A stretch of 64,000 nt of DNA, from contig OX439012.1 of the NCBI GenBank assembly GCA_949316495.1, forward strand, positions 34,979,672 to 35,043,671, given 5' to 3'. Both the position numbers and the translations under genes were made by a program. This DNA is from Amphiduros pacificus (lineage: Eukaryota; Annelida; Polychaeta; Phyllodocida; Hesionidae). Of this stretch, positions 55,202 through 64,000 are shown piece by piece. The notes under the pieces were generated by a model that saw nothing but the letters and a program-made list of their open reading frames with translations, did not search any database and was not told where the DNA came from. Within the stretch, counting starts at the first letter, position 1. The number at the start of each line of letters is the position of its first letter.

Positions 55202-55956
55202 TTTTATAGTATTATAAAAGTACTTTGAGGTTTTCAGGTTTTCAATGACCTCATATCGGTTTGTGCAGCGTCCTCTCAAGGGTCCTGACTTTTACAATAT
55301 GAATGATTAAGGATTAACATACTTTGTCTTTGTCTGAGTCACCTTAGTCAGTGGCATCTCATTTTTGATTTTGCTTTTCCAAGAGCATTGATCTCTCAGT
55401 GAACATTTTACTCTATTCTTTATCATGTGCACTATTATTACAATGCCCTAATCGAAAAGGTCACATACCATTAAAGGATTGGTATATTATGACATTTGGC
55501 TTTTGTTATAAGTCAAAGTTACTTATTTTCAGGCAAGTTGATTGACCTTTTTAACTTAATGTTCAATTTCAGAACATCTTAGTATAGAAAAGGTCATTGA
55601 CCAATTTGGTTTTGTTTGTATATATTTATATATATATATATATATATATGAAATGAGAAATACCATACTCTCCAGAAATGTGATATATAGAAGAAAGCGG
55701 TGTCAAATCACTGTGACCAATCCTTAAAAAAGGATTGGTTTTAGTTCCACCAGGTTTCATATTTCATGCAATAAATCGCACATATAAACAGTAAAATCTA
55801 TGGAAGGACATTATATTCTTTTGAAAGAGAGCCTTTGATACCTGTAAAATGTTACAAACAATAATAAAACATCTGACTTTGAACGCTTGCATTGTAGACA
55901 AAGAATTGAAAAAAAATATTCTTTGTAAGGAGATGTCTGCATGTGTAGTGCTATAT
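55202..55956. other. Gene-free stretch
   Basis: It includes a short (TA)n (55621-55649) and a perfect hairpin ACCAATCCTT/AAGGATTGGT with a 4-base loop (55716-55739). No coding signal. Confidence 0.45.
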
Positions 55957-58135
55957 AAAGTGTATAAAGAGGACAGAATAAATGGTCAGGGGAAGTCTAC
56001 CTAGTGCCACATTAAGTGTATAAAGAGGACAGAATAAATGGTCAGGAGAAGTCTCCATACAACCTAGTGCTACATTAAATTAAGTGTATAAAGAGGACAG
56101 AATAAATGGTCAGGAGAAGTCTCCATACAACCTAGTGCTACATTAAATTAAGCGTATAAAGAGGACAGAATAAATGGTCAGGAGAAGTCTCCATACAACC
56201 TAGTGATACATGAAGTGTATAAAGAGGACAGAATAAATGGTCAGGGGCAGTCTCCATACAACCTAGTGCTACATGAAGTGTATAAAGAGGACAGAATAAA
56301 TGGTCAGGGGCAGTCTCCATACAACCTAGTGATACATGAAGTGTATAAAGAGGACAGAATAAATGGTCAGGGGCAGTCTCCATACAACCTAGTGCTACAT
56401 GAACTGTATAAAGAGGACAGAATAAATGGTCAGGGGAAGTCTCCATACAACCTAGTGCTACATGAAGTGTATAAAGAGGACAGTATAAATGGTCAGGGGC
56501 AGTCTCCATACAACCTAGTGCAACATGAACTGTATAAAGAGGACAGAATAAATGGTCAGGGGAAGTCTCCATACAACCTAGTGCTACATGAAGTGTATAA
56601 AGAGGACAGAATAAATGGTCAGGGGAATTTTCCATACAACCTAGTGCTACATGAAGTGTATAAAGAGGACAGTATAAATGGTCAGGGGCAGTCTCCATAC
56701 AACCTAGTGATACATGAAGTGTATAAAGAGGACAGAATAAATGGTCAGGGGCAGTCTCCATACAACCTAGTGCTACATGAACTGTATAAAGAGGACAGAA
56801 TAAATGGTCAGGGGAAGTCTCCATACAACCTAGTGCTACATGAAGTGTATAAAGAGGACAGTATAAATGGTCAGGGGCAGTCTCCATACAACCTAGTGCA
56901 ACATGAACTGTATAAAGAGGACAGAATAAATGGTCAGGGGAAGTCTCCATACAACCTAGTGCTACATGAAGTGTATAAAGAGGACAGAATAAATGGTCAG
57001 GGGAATTTTCCATACAACCTAGTGCTACATGAAGTGTATAAAGAGGACAGAATAAATGGTCAGGGGAAGTCTCCATACAACCTAGTGCTACATTAAATTA
57101 AGCGTATAAAGAGGACAGAATAAATGGTCAGGAGAAGTCTCCATACAACCTAGTGCTACATTAAATTAAGCGTATAAAGAGGACAGAATAAATGGTCAGG
57201 AGAAGTCTCCATACAACCTAGTGATACATGAAGTGTATAAAGAGGACAGAATCAATAGTCAGGGGAAGTCTCCATACAACCTAGTGCTACATTAAATTAA
57301 GTGTATAAAGAGGACAGAATAAATGGTCAGGGGAATTTTCCATACAACCTAGTGATACATGAAGTGTATAAAGAGGACAGAATAAATGGTCAGGGGAAGT
57401 CTCCATACAACCTAGTGATACATGAAGTGTATAAAGAGGACAGAATAAATGGTCAGGGGCAGTCTCCATACAACCTAGTGCTACATGAAGTGTATAAAGA
57501 GGACAGAATAAATGGTCAGGGGAAGTCTCCATACAACCTAGTGCTACATGAAGTGTATAAAGAGGACAGTATAAATGGTCAGGGGCAGTCTCCATACAAC
57601 CTAGTGCAACATGAACTGTATAAAGAGGACAGAATAAATGGTCAGGGGAAGTCTCCATACAACCTAGTGCTACATTAAGTGTATAAAGAGGACAGAATAA
57701 ATGGTCAGGGGAAGTCTCCATACAACCTAGTGCAACATGAACTGTATAAAGAGGACAGAATAAATGGTCAGGGGAAGTCTCCATACAACCTAGTGATACA
57801 TTAAATTAAGTGTATAAAGAGGAGAGAATAAATGGTCAGGGGAAGTCTCCATACAACCTAGTGCTACATTAAGTGTATAAAGAGGACAGAATAAATGGTC
57901 AGGAGAAGTCTCCATACAACCTAGTGATACATGAAGTGTATAAAGAGGACGGAATAAATGGTCAGGAGAAGTCTCCATACAACCTAGTGATACATGAAGT
58001 GTATAAAGAGGACGGAATAAATGGTCAGGGGAAGTCTCCATACAACCTAGTGCTACATTAAGTGTATAAAGAGGACAGAATAAATGGTCAGGGGAAGTCT
58101 CCATACAGCCTAGTGCTACATTAAGTGTATAAAGA
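55957..58135. repeat. 63-bp minisatellite, 2.2 kb
   Basis: About 34 units with AGTGTATAAAGAGGACAGAA, TAAATGGTCAGGGGAAGTCT and CCATACAACCTAGTGCTACA. Some units carry a TTAAATTAAG extension. A six-unit block (378 bp) is duplicated, for example GAACTGTATA at 56401 and 56779. Because 63 is a multiple of three, frames up to about 310 codons stay open on both strands (METSPDHLFCPLYTLHVALGC, VYKEDRINGQGQSPYNLV); these are not genes. Confidence 0.97.
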
Positions 58136-59886
58136 GTGCCCTATATTGGATACCATTCTAAATGTGTAATGCTCCAAGTTATAAATGTTTGCCTTGCTTA
58201 CAAAAATATCATCAAATCTGAATTGACCATCATGAATTGTAACCAGGTGTCTGGTTCATAAACTGAAGCAATCAGTACTGTTGTCAGAACAAAATAGAAT
58301 ATATTTCAGTTAGCATTTAAAACTAACCAATCAGTTCACAGCCAGATTTTTATGAATATTGATGACTTGAGCTTGATTCTGTGCGCACTTTTATACCTTT
58401 GGTGGCAGGGACTGATATGATAAAGAAGTCCTGCTCTGAAGGAAACCACTAATCTGAGTACTAATCTCAGCAGGCAAACATGCCAGCTCAAATTTTTAAT
58501 CTCTACTGCTGGTACCCTGACCAGAGACTTTCCTCTTTTTGTCAGCCTGAGGTATTTTACCTTAAGGGAAAAACAGGTAATGTGTTACACATTTTCAATC
58601 ATCTTGTATTTGGAGACATTTTATAACCACTATTTTGATTATCAAACTTTACTTTCTGTGAAAAACATCAATGTGATCTATGATTACTGGCAAGGTCAAG
58701 GTCATCTGAAGGTCAGATTGTATTTGCAGTGTTCACCTGTCCATAAAGCATGCTTCTTTTGACAGATTTTAGCTGTATTTCTATGACAGTTTTATGCCAA
58801 ATATACGAGTCTTATATAGTTTACAAATATGAAATATAAAATACAGCTCAGATATTCTATAACTCTTCTGGGACCAAAAAAATCTAAATCAAAATTACCG
58901 ATAACTTTACATGATGGCCAGTCACTCCTCATATCCCATTGTACCTCGCAATTTAATAAAAAGCTATTATATTCAAATATTACATCCATTAGTGTTATTT
59001 GATTTTCTTATCACATGACCTTAATCCCCGAATACATGCCAAAAGATAATTATTTTTTGTATTTATTTCGACCCTCTTCTCTCCCAGAATATTTGGATTC
59101 TGCACTATCTGCTAAAAGTTCTTGGCAAGTCTTATTCGTTTAGTTTATCGATTGAAGAAAGTACTCAAATTCCAAGTTAAAAGATCGTGTACACAATTAT
59201 AAGGATCTTTTTGGTTCAATATTGCAGTGCTCAATACCTCAAGAAATGTTTTGTCAAAGATCGAAGAAATGAATTACCTGTTATTTGTGTTCAAATGTTG
59301 AAGACATGCATGGCGTGTCTGCTGGAGTTAGTCTGGACGTAAAGCTAGCTTTAGGAAACATAGGACATAATTGAAGATGTGTACCCTTCAAGTATCTTTG
59401 TACATTGTCGCCTCTGCCTTTGTGCCACATTAGACCTGCAAACAAACAATATAAGTTAAAGTTCCAATACTATTATGATGTGAGATTTGGCAAAAGTACA
59501 ACAACACAAAAAAACAAAAAAAACCAAATGATATGAGTATTGATAAATGATAGTAAGATATAACATGACACAATTATGATCACAAATGATAGATATATGA
59601 TTTGTGTAGTTTTTAATTTCAGGTAGATGAATAGTTGTAGATTATTACAACTGCAATTAGTAATTACAAAAGGAATTGAGTGATTTTACATTGATAATTA
59701 TGAACAGCATGCACACATACATCATTTCATGAGTTATTGGTGTAGTTCTTACATTACAGATGCATGATACATGATATCACAAATAATTCAGTTATGTTAT
59801 GCAGATTTTATTCTACATTTTATGTGAAGTAGTTAGTTAATTATTCAGACAGATTTGCTATTGCAGTGGGACATACAAGCTAATAA
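58136..59886. other. Gene-free stretch
   Basis: No coding region or repeat was recognised. The right ~430 bases may be the 3' UTR of LINE C. Confidence 0.4.
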
Positions 59887-60692
59887 TCATCTGGAGCAGA
59901 TATAGCAGTTCACAATAGTGCAGTCAATTTTGTAAGAATTAACAGTATTCATTTTGATATAGTTGGCAAAGCCTTGTATAGATTGTGTACCTATTTTTCC
60001 TAATATACATGCAGGTGTCTCATTAACTGTTTTTGGTAGTTTGTATCTGATACTTTTTTTGGCATATTCATGATTTGCTTGGGTAATTATGTATTTCTCT
60101 GTTGTGTTGCAGTGGCAAGTGTTGTAGATAATTTGGTAATTGATCATTTTTGAATTTATAAAACTTTAGCTCTTGAAGTCTTAGAATATCATTGACTTTA
60201 AACAGTTTTAAGCTCTTAAATATCGATTCTGTATGGGCATTGTATTTACTTATGGTTAATATGCACACACATTTCTTCTGAAGTTTGACAATTCTCTCAT
60301 GGTGATATCCCCATGCTAGCATTCCAAAATTAAAATGTGACAGTATGAGAGAGCTATAAATTTGAACTTTGGTTTTTAGTGGCAAAAAATGTTTTAGCCT
60401 ATTTATGATACCAATACTTCGTGATATTTTGTTTGCTATTTTATTGATGTGATCTGTCCAGTTTAAGTTCTCATTCAAAGTAATACCAAGGCAGTTAAAT
60501 TGTTGAGCCCTTTCTATCTCAGTGCCATCTATTTTGATTTGCAGATTGTCTACTTTTCGTCTTGCGGTGTGAAAAAGTATATTTAGTTTTTTTTAATATT
60601 GAGTGATAGTTTGTTGCTTTTTAACCAGTCATTAACATTTGAAAGTTTATGGTTGATAGTCAGGTTTATATCAGAATTATTTGAGTGCTTAA

Positions 60693-61002
60693 CCCCTAAG
60701 AGACCAAGCTATCTTAATTTTGTTGACTGGCAGGACTAACCAATTTTTATCTGGGCTAGTGTATCTACATACTAAATTATTAAAATTTATAATCATGGTT
60801 ATTAAATATGCTGGGGTGAAATGCTGGGGTCAAAAGTTCATGATTAAGGCAGTCTGACATCATAATCATGATTACATTGTAACAAGTTGCAGCCCTTCAG
60901 AATGTTACAAATGACGTCATCAAGCCATAACAATGGGGACGTCAACGTCCTTCCCGTCCTTTGCCGGTGGTGGACATTGCCGTCCTTCCCGTCCTATAGG
61001 GG
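60693..61002. mobile_element. piggyBac-like MITE in LINE C
   Basis: A 310-bp insertion starts CCCCTAAGAG and ends CCTATAGGGG. It is flanked on both sides by TTAA (60689-60692, 61003-61006), the signature target of piggyBac-type transposases. LINE C coding sequence continues on each side. Another copy's right end is at 25325-25429. No coding capacity. Confidence 0.8.
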
Positions 61003-61161
61003 TTAAAAAGAATTTTGAGTTGTGTCATGTGCATAGATTACAAAATCAAAATAATTAACTGGCATTTGAAACATCATTAATGTATATTTTAAATAGTAAT
61101 GGGCCTAATGGTCCATAGTATTCAAGTTTGTGCAACATTATATTATGGTCAAGAGTATCAA

Positions 61162-61459
61162 GAGCCACAGGCTTACTAGCACCAGTTCCTCTGTGGTGAT
61201 CCAAACGTCGTGGGTTCGAACCCCAGCCGTGCTGAGATTGAATTCATGATACAATTTCCCATATGAGCTGAGGCCCATGCCTTAAGGGTTAACCTGTTGT
61301 CCTTGTAAATCTGTGACCGGGTGGGTTGTCATGTCAAGGACCTGCGACATGACAATTCAGTGAGGCACTATATCTGCTACAAGTAGGTCTCATCACGAAA
61401 TGACTGAAATAATGTTGAAAGTGATGTTAAACCCCAAACACACAAACAAACAAACAAAT
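61162..61459 (+). mobile_element. SINE in LINE C, head deleted
   Basis: Flanked by a perfect 11-bp target duplication AAGAGTATCAA (61151-61161, 61460-61470). The copy lacks most of the A-box region (GAGCCAC joins CAGGCTTACTAGCACCAG) but keeps the B box (GGTTCGAACCCC) and tail. It splits the AFDTL codons of the LINE C reverse transcriptase. Confidence 0.93.
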
Positions 61460-62800
61460 AAGAGTATCAAATGCTTTTGATAGGTCTAGGTATATATTGA
61501 TTGGCATATCATTCTTATCCATATCCACTAGTATTTTGTCAATGACTTCAAATGCAGCAAATTCTGTACTGTGCTCAATCTAAAACCCATATTGACCATT
61601 AAAGAAGAGCTTTTTCTTTTGAAAAAAGGCTTACAATAGTTTTAAAATATTTTAGAAATAACTGGTAAAAGGGAAATTGGTCTGTAATTTGTGAATAGTT
61701 GTTCATCATCTTTTTTGTGTATAGGGCAGACTTTGGCAATCTTAAGTTTAATAGGAAAAATTACTGTTGTAATCATTTGGTTAATTATCAATGTAAGTGG
61801 TTTGTTATCGCTGGTTTGTTGATTGTTACAAGTTTAGTAGATAGTCCATCAAAACCAAGGCTAGTTATAGGTGCTAATTTATCAATGATTGTGGTAGTTA
61901 TTTCTTCATTGATAGCTTCGAATTGTAAGGTATGATTATATTTGACTTAAAGGTAATTCTTATAATTACAACCAGGGGTAGGGATAATATTTTTAGCTAG
62001 GTTTTGTCCTATACTAGCAAAAAAAGTATTGCACTTATTTGTAATATCTAATTTGCTTGATATACTTTATTCACCTTCTTTAAATGTCTCAGGATTTAAA
62101 AAAAAAATTAGTCTTATTCAGGAGATTTCCAATTGTTCTCCATGTGGCTTTCATATCATTCTTAAACTTTTCAAAAAGCAAAGTGTAGTAGGATTTTTTG
62201 GCTTGTCTAATACTTTTCTTCAGGATACTGTTGTATATTTGAAGAATGGCCTTGTTAGTAATATATTCTGTGGAGTTTAGATCTGATACATTCCTTACAT
62301 TCCTTATGGAGTTCATCTCTCTTTTGCATTGACTTAATTATTCCTAATGTTATCCATTTTGTCTTTTTATGTATGTATTTATTGAACTTAACAGTTTTCT
62401 CTGGAATATGTGTTTTGGCATCTTGAATTACTCTATAAAGAATGTTGAAGTTTATGTTCGGATCTGTGCTTAGGTGTCCTTCAAGATTATGTATTTTAGG
62501 GGAGCACAATATTTCACTTTGAAATTTGGAAATGGCCTCTTTACTATGTTTAGTTATCTTAATATACTTTCTTACAGAGGATCTAAAAGTAATATCATTT
62601 AGTATAGTAAAATATGGTTGATGATCTGAAAATTGCTTTAGGAGTATACCAGATGTAGTGTCAATTGTGTTTTCTGAAAGCTTACAGAACAAATTGTCAA
62701 TCAGAGAACCATGTTTAATTTATAATCTAGTTGGTAGTGATATTTTTGGATAGAAACTATGATTGGTTAACATGTCAAAATAATCACTTATAACATGTTT

Positions 62801-63495
62801 TTAATTTATTTTTAACAAGTCAAAATTGTAATCTCCAGCAATAATGATTTCCTTATTTGTTGATTCAAGAATCCCTAAGTAGGGTGTGAGTTCATTTATG
62901 AATTGAGTATAATTTTCAATAATATCCTTCGGGGACCTATACACATTACAAATAACTATAGACTTTGGTAGATCTTTACTCTTTTTCACCTCAATAAATT
63001 GACCTTCCCATATATAAACTGATTGAGTTTACATAAAATATCATATTGGAAATCCTTGTGCAAATATATGATCAATCCTCCTTTTTTACTACATGACTCG
63101 CCCTGAGAAATCAACTCGTAATCATCAAGTTCAATTTGTGAAGTGTCATCATTGGCTGAAAGCCAGCTTTCCTGAATGCAAATTCCACTAAAAGCAAAAT
63201 TCAATTGTTTGAGATCATCAATGAATATCTTAAATTCATTTATTTTTGCATTGATCGATTGTATATTGGTACTAAATATACTAAAAGAACTCTTTTTCTT
63301 AACTAATGCTGCAGTTAATATGCTAAAATCATGGTAAGGTGAATGGCGGATCAATTCAGGTTGATCTTCCTTACCATCTGTGTCTGCCTGTATAATGTTA
63401 ATAAATGAGTTACTGGCTAGTCCACTTTGATATTTCAATATATCTTCATCTAATGACATATTTGTCATAATAGTCAAATAACAAAAATAATCCAT
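62801..63495 (-). pseudogene. LINE C endonuclease
   Basis: Two frames: 63495-62986 carries an ~80-residue leader (DEDILKYQSGLASNSFINII) and then FSIFSTNIQSINAKINEFK, GICIQESWL (catalytic Glu), and KKGGLIIYLHKDF. 62989-62801 carries SIVICNVYRSP and EIIIAGDYNFDLLK (GDxN motif). A frame change near 62988 and a stop at 62801 break it. The typical SDH motif reappears in the linker (QFSDHQPYF). Confidence 0.82.
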
Positions 63496-63739
63496 CTTCT
63501 TTACCGATACACGCCAATACTTTTATTTACCAATATCAGCTGAAGGCTAGTCAAGAGTACAGTTCAAAATAGTAGCAATGGTTGAGAATGTTAGACATTT
63601 GCATAATGTAACACATATATATATCAAATATATACCACATAGTACAATATTTTCTACAAATGTAAACATATATGTCAATATCTGAGTGTTTAAGATTGTA
63701 AAATACAAAGCAATGGCTCCTCAATTTTATGTATATGAT
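63496..63739. other. Spacer between LINE C and the NADAR gene
   Basis: AT-rich; would be the 3' UTR or downstream region of the NADAR gene. AATAAA-like signals were not obvious. Confidence 0.4.
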
Positions 63740-64000
63740 TTACTTTGAAGCAAACCTCTTCCTGAGCTTAACAAGGACTTTACCAAGCTCATTGTCACCA
63801 TTCCAGAGGGCGTCGTCTTGTATTTTGGTGCGGTCTCTCATGGGTATCCCACATCCCCAGAATCTGTTAGTGCTCGCTTCAATAAGTTCCTTGTCACCTG
63901 TTTTCAGTAGGAATTCCATGAGATGTTGGTTTTGAGTGAATTTAGCCTCCAGTCTCTTCTCCATGATACGAATGGCTTCAGACTGCTGCCATTTCGCTTC
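63740..64000 (-). CDS. NADAR (YbiA/DUF1768-like) domain protein, C-terminal part
   Basis: 86 codons and a TAA stop (63740-63742); the frame runs off the window at 64000. The sequence starts EAKWQQSEAIRIMEKRLEAK, then FTQNQHLMEFLLKTGDKELI, EASTNRFWGCGI, and WNGDNELGKVLVKLRKRF. This follows the conserved end of the NADAR family (EAKW, KF..N..L...LL.TG...L.EAS, WG.G, G.N.LGK.L...R). Family members cleave N-glycosidic bonds: YbiA-type act on riboflavin intermediates, and bacterial NADARs linked to DarT remove ADP-ribose from DNA guanine. Which role applies here cannot be told. It may be a last exon of a host gene. The ATG at 63964 is internal. Confidence 0.8.
   Translation of the reverse strand, partial: EAKWQQSEAIRIMEKRLEAKFTQNQHLMEFLLKTGDKELIEASTNRFWGCGIPMRDRTKIQDDALWNGDNELGKVLVKLRKRFASK

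Larger units (their letters stand above)
59887..62692 (-). pseudogene. LINE C linker and reverse transcriptase
   Basis: Pieces in order: TTSGILLKQFSDHQPYFTIL and FNKYIHKKTKWITLGIIKSM (linker), NILYRVIQDAKTHIP, then IYLDLSKAFDTL (motif A, cut by the SINE), PLGPLLFKIYINDVS, DFVIYAHDTTQNSF (altered YADD box), SDINLTINHKLSNVNDWLKS, NWTDHINKIANKISRSIGII, KTKVQIYSSLILSHFNFGML and a Cys-ending tail DCTIVNCYIC. Old and broken. Confidence 0.8.
59887..63495 (-). mobile_element. LINE C: old Jockey/CR1-group retrotransposon with nested insertions
   Basis: Minus strand: endonuclease (63495-62801), linker and reverse transcriptase (62692-59887). It is interrupted by a SINE (61162-61459) inside motif A and by a piggyBac-like MITE (60693-61002) just after the YADD-box. 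Several stops and shifts and a ~50-codon gap between motif A and PLGPLLF show that it is dead. The 5' end is probably near 63495-63540. Confidence 0.85.

Noticed and set aside
56138-57096. ~300-codon frames on both strands
   Set aside because: Products of the 63-bp minisatellite; both strands are open over the same units, with no start context.
1-64000. Retrovirus/LTR, Polinton or other capsid-bearing fossil
   Set aside because: No paired LTRs, gag/protease/integrase or capsid-like sequence was seen. All reverse transcriptases found are of the LINE type.

Overview
The window looks like repeat-rich, AT-rich nuclear DNA of an animal. The best guess is a marine invertebrate, probably a mollusc. 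That is an inference from four things: a dense tRNA-derived SINE family with a CAAA-type tail, APE-type LINEs, a satellite-bearing Helitron-like element and very many minisatellites. I cannot confirm the species. No bacterial, CRISPR, rRNA or retrovirus/LTR signal was seen. The only convincing cellular protein sequence is a partial NADAR (YbiA/DUF1768-type) domain that runs off the right edge on the minus strand (63740-64000). Two tiny possible exons (17489-17555 and 30355-30402) are weak.

Layout. 1-7.7 kb: a degenerate minisatellite, a perfect hairpin, a ~320-bp tandem repeat, and two inverted copies of an unclassified transposon (TAGTT...AACTA, perfect 9-bp target duplications). One copy carries a nested 452-bp TA-flanked MITE. 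A foldback element and three CRE palindromes follow. 7.7-16.5 kb is a nest of three elements: a plus-strand CR1-like LINE (D) is split by a minus-strand two-ORF LINE (A), whose ORF2 is split by a Helitron-like satellite element (12124-13400). 17.5-19.6 kb: a 2.0-kb non-coding TIR element with its terminal motif scattered through it. 21-27 kb: a SINE cluster, a MITE-related inverted repeat and a LINE 3' end (E). 27.8-50.2 kb: about fifteen unrelated minisatellites with units of 12, 16, 17, 19, 19, 23, 28, 40, 41, 41, 45, 67 and 74 bp among others, several with higher-order duplications. 50.3-55.2 kb: a nearly whole minus-strand LINE (B), kin of A. 56-58.1 kb: a 63-bp minisatellite. 59.9-63.5 kb: an old minus-strand LINE (C) carrying a SINE and a piggyBac-like MITE.

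How parts relate. LINE A and LINE B share one design: ORF1 (coiled coil plus RRM-like fold), one in-frame TAG, then ORF2 (endonuclease, reverse transcriptase, C-terminal CX2CX9HX4C motif) and a hexanucleotide 3' tail. LINEs of this sort are the likely source of enzymes for SINEs, but no tail match was shown here. Most long open frames in the window come from tandem repeats whose period is a multiple of three, or whose unit simply lacks stops, and they are not genes.
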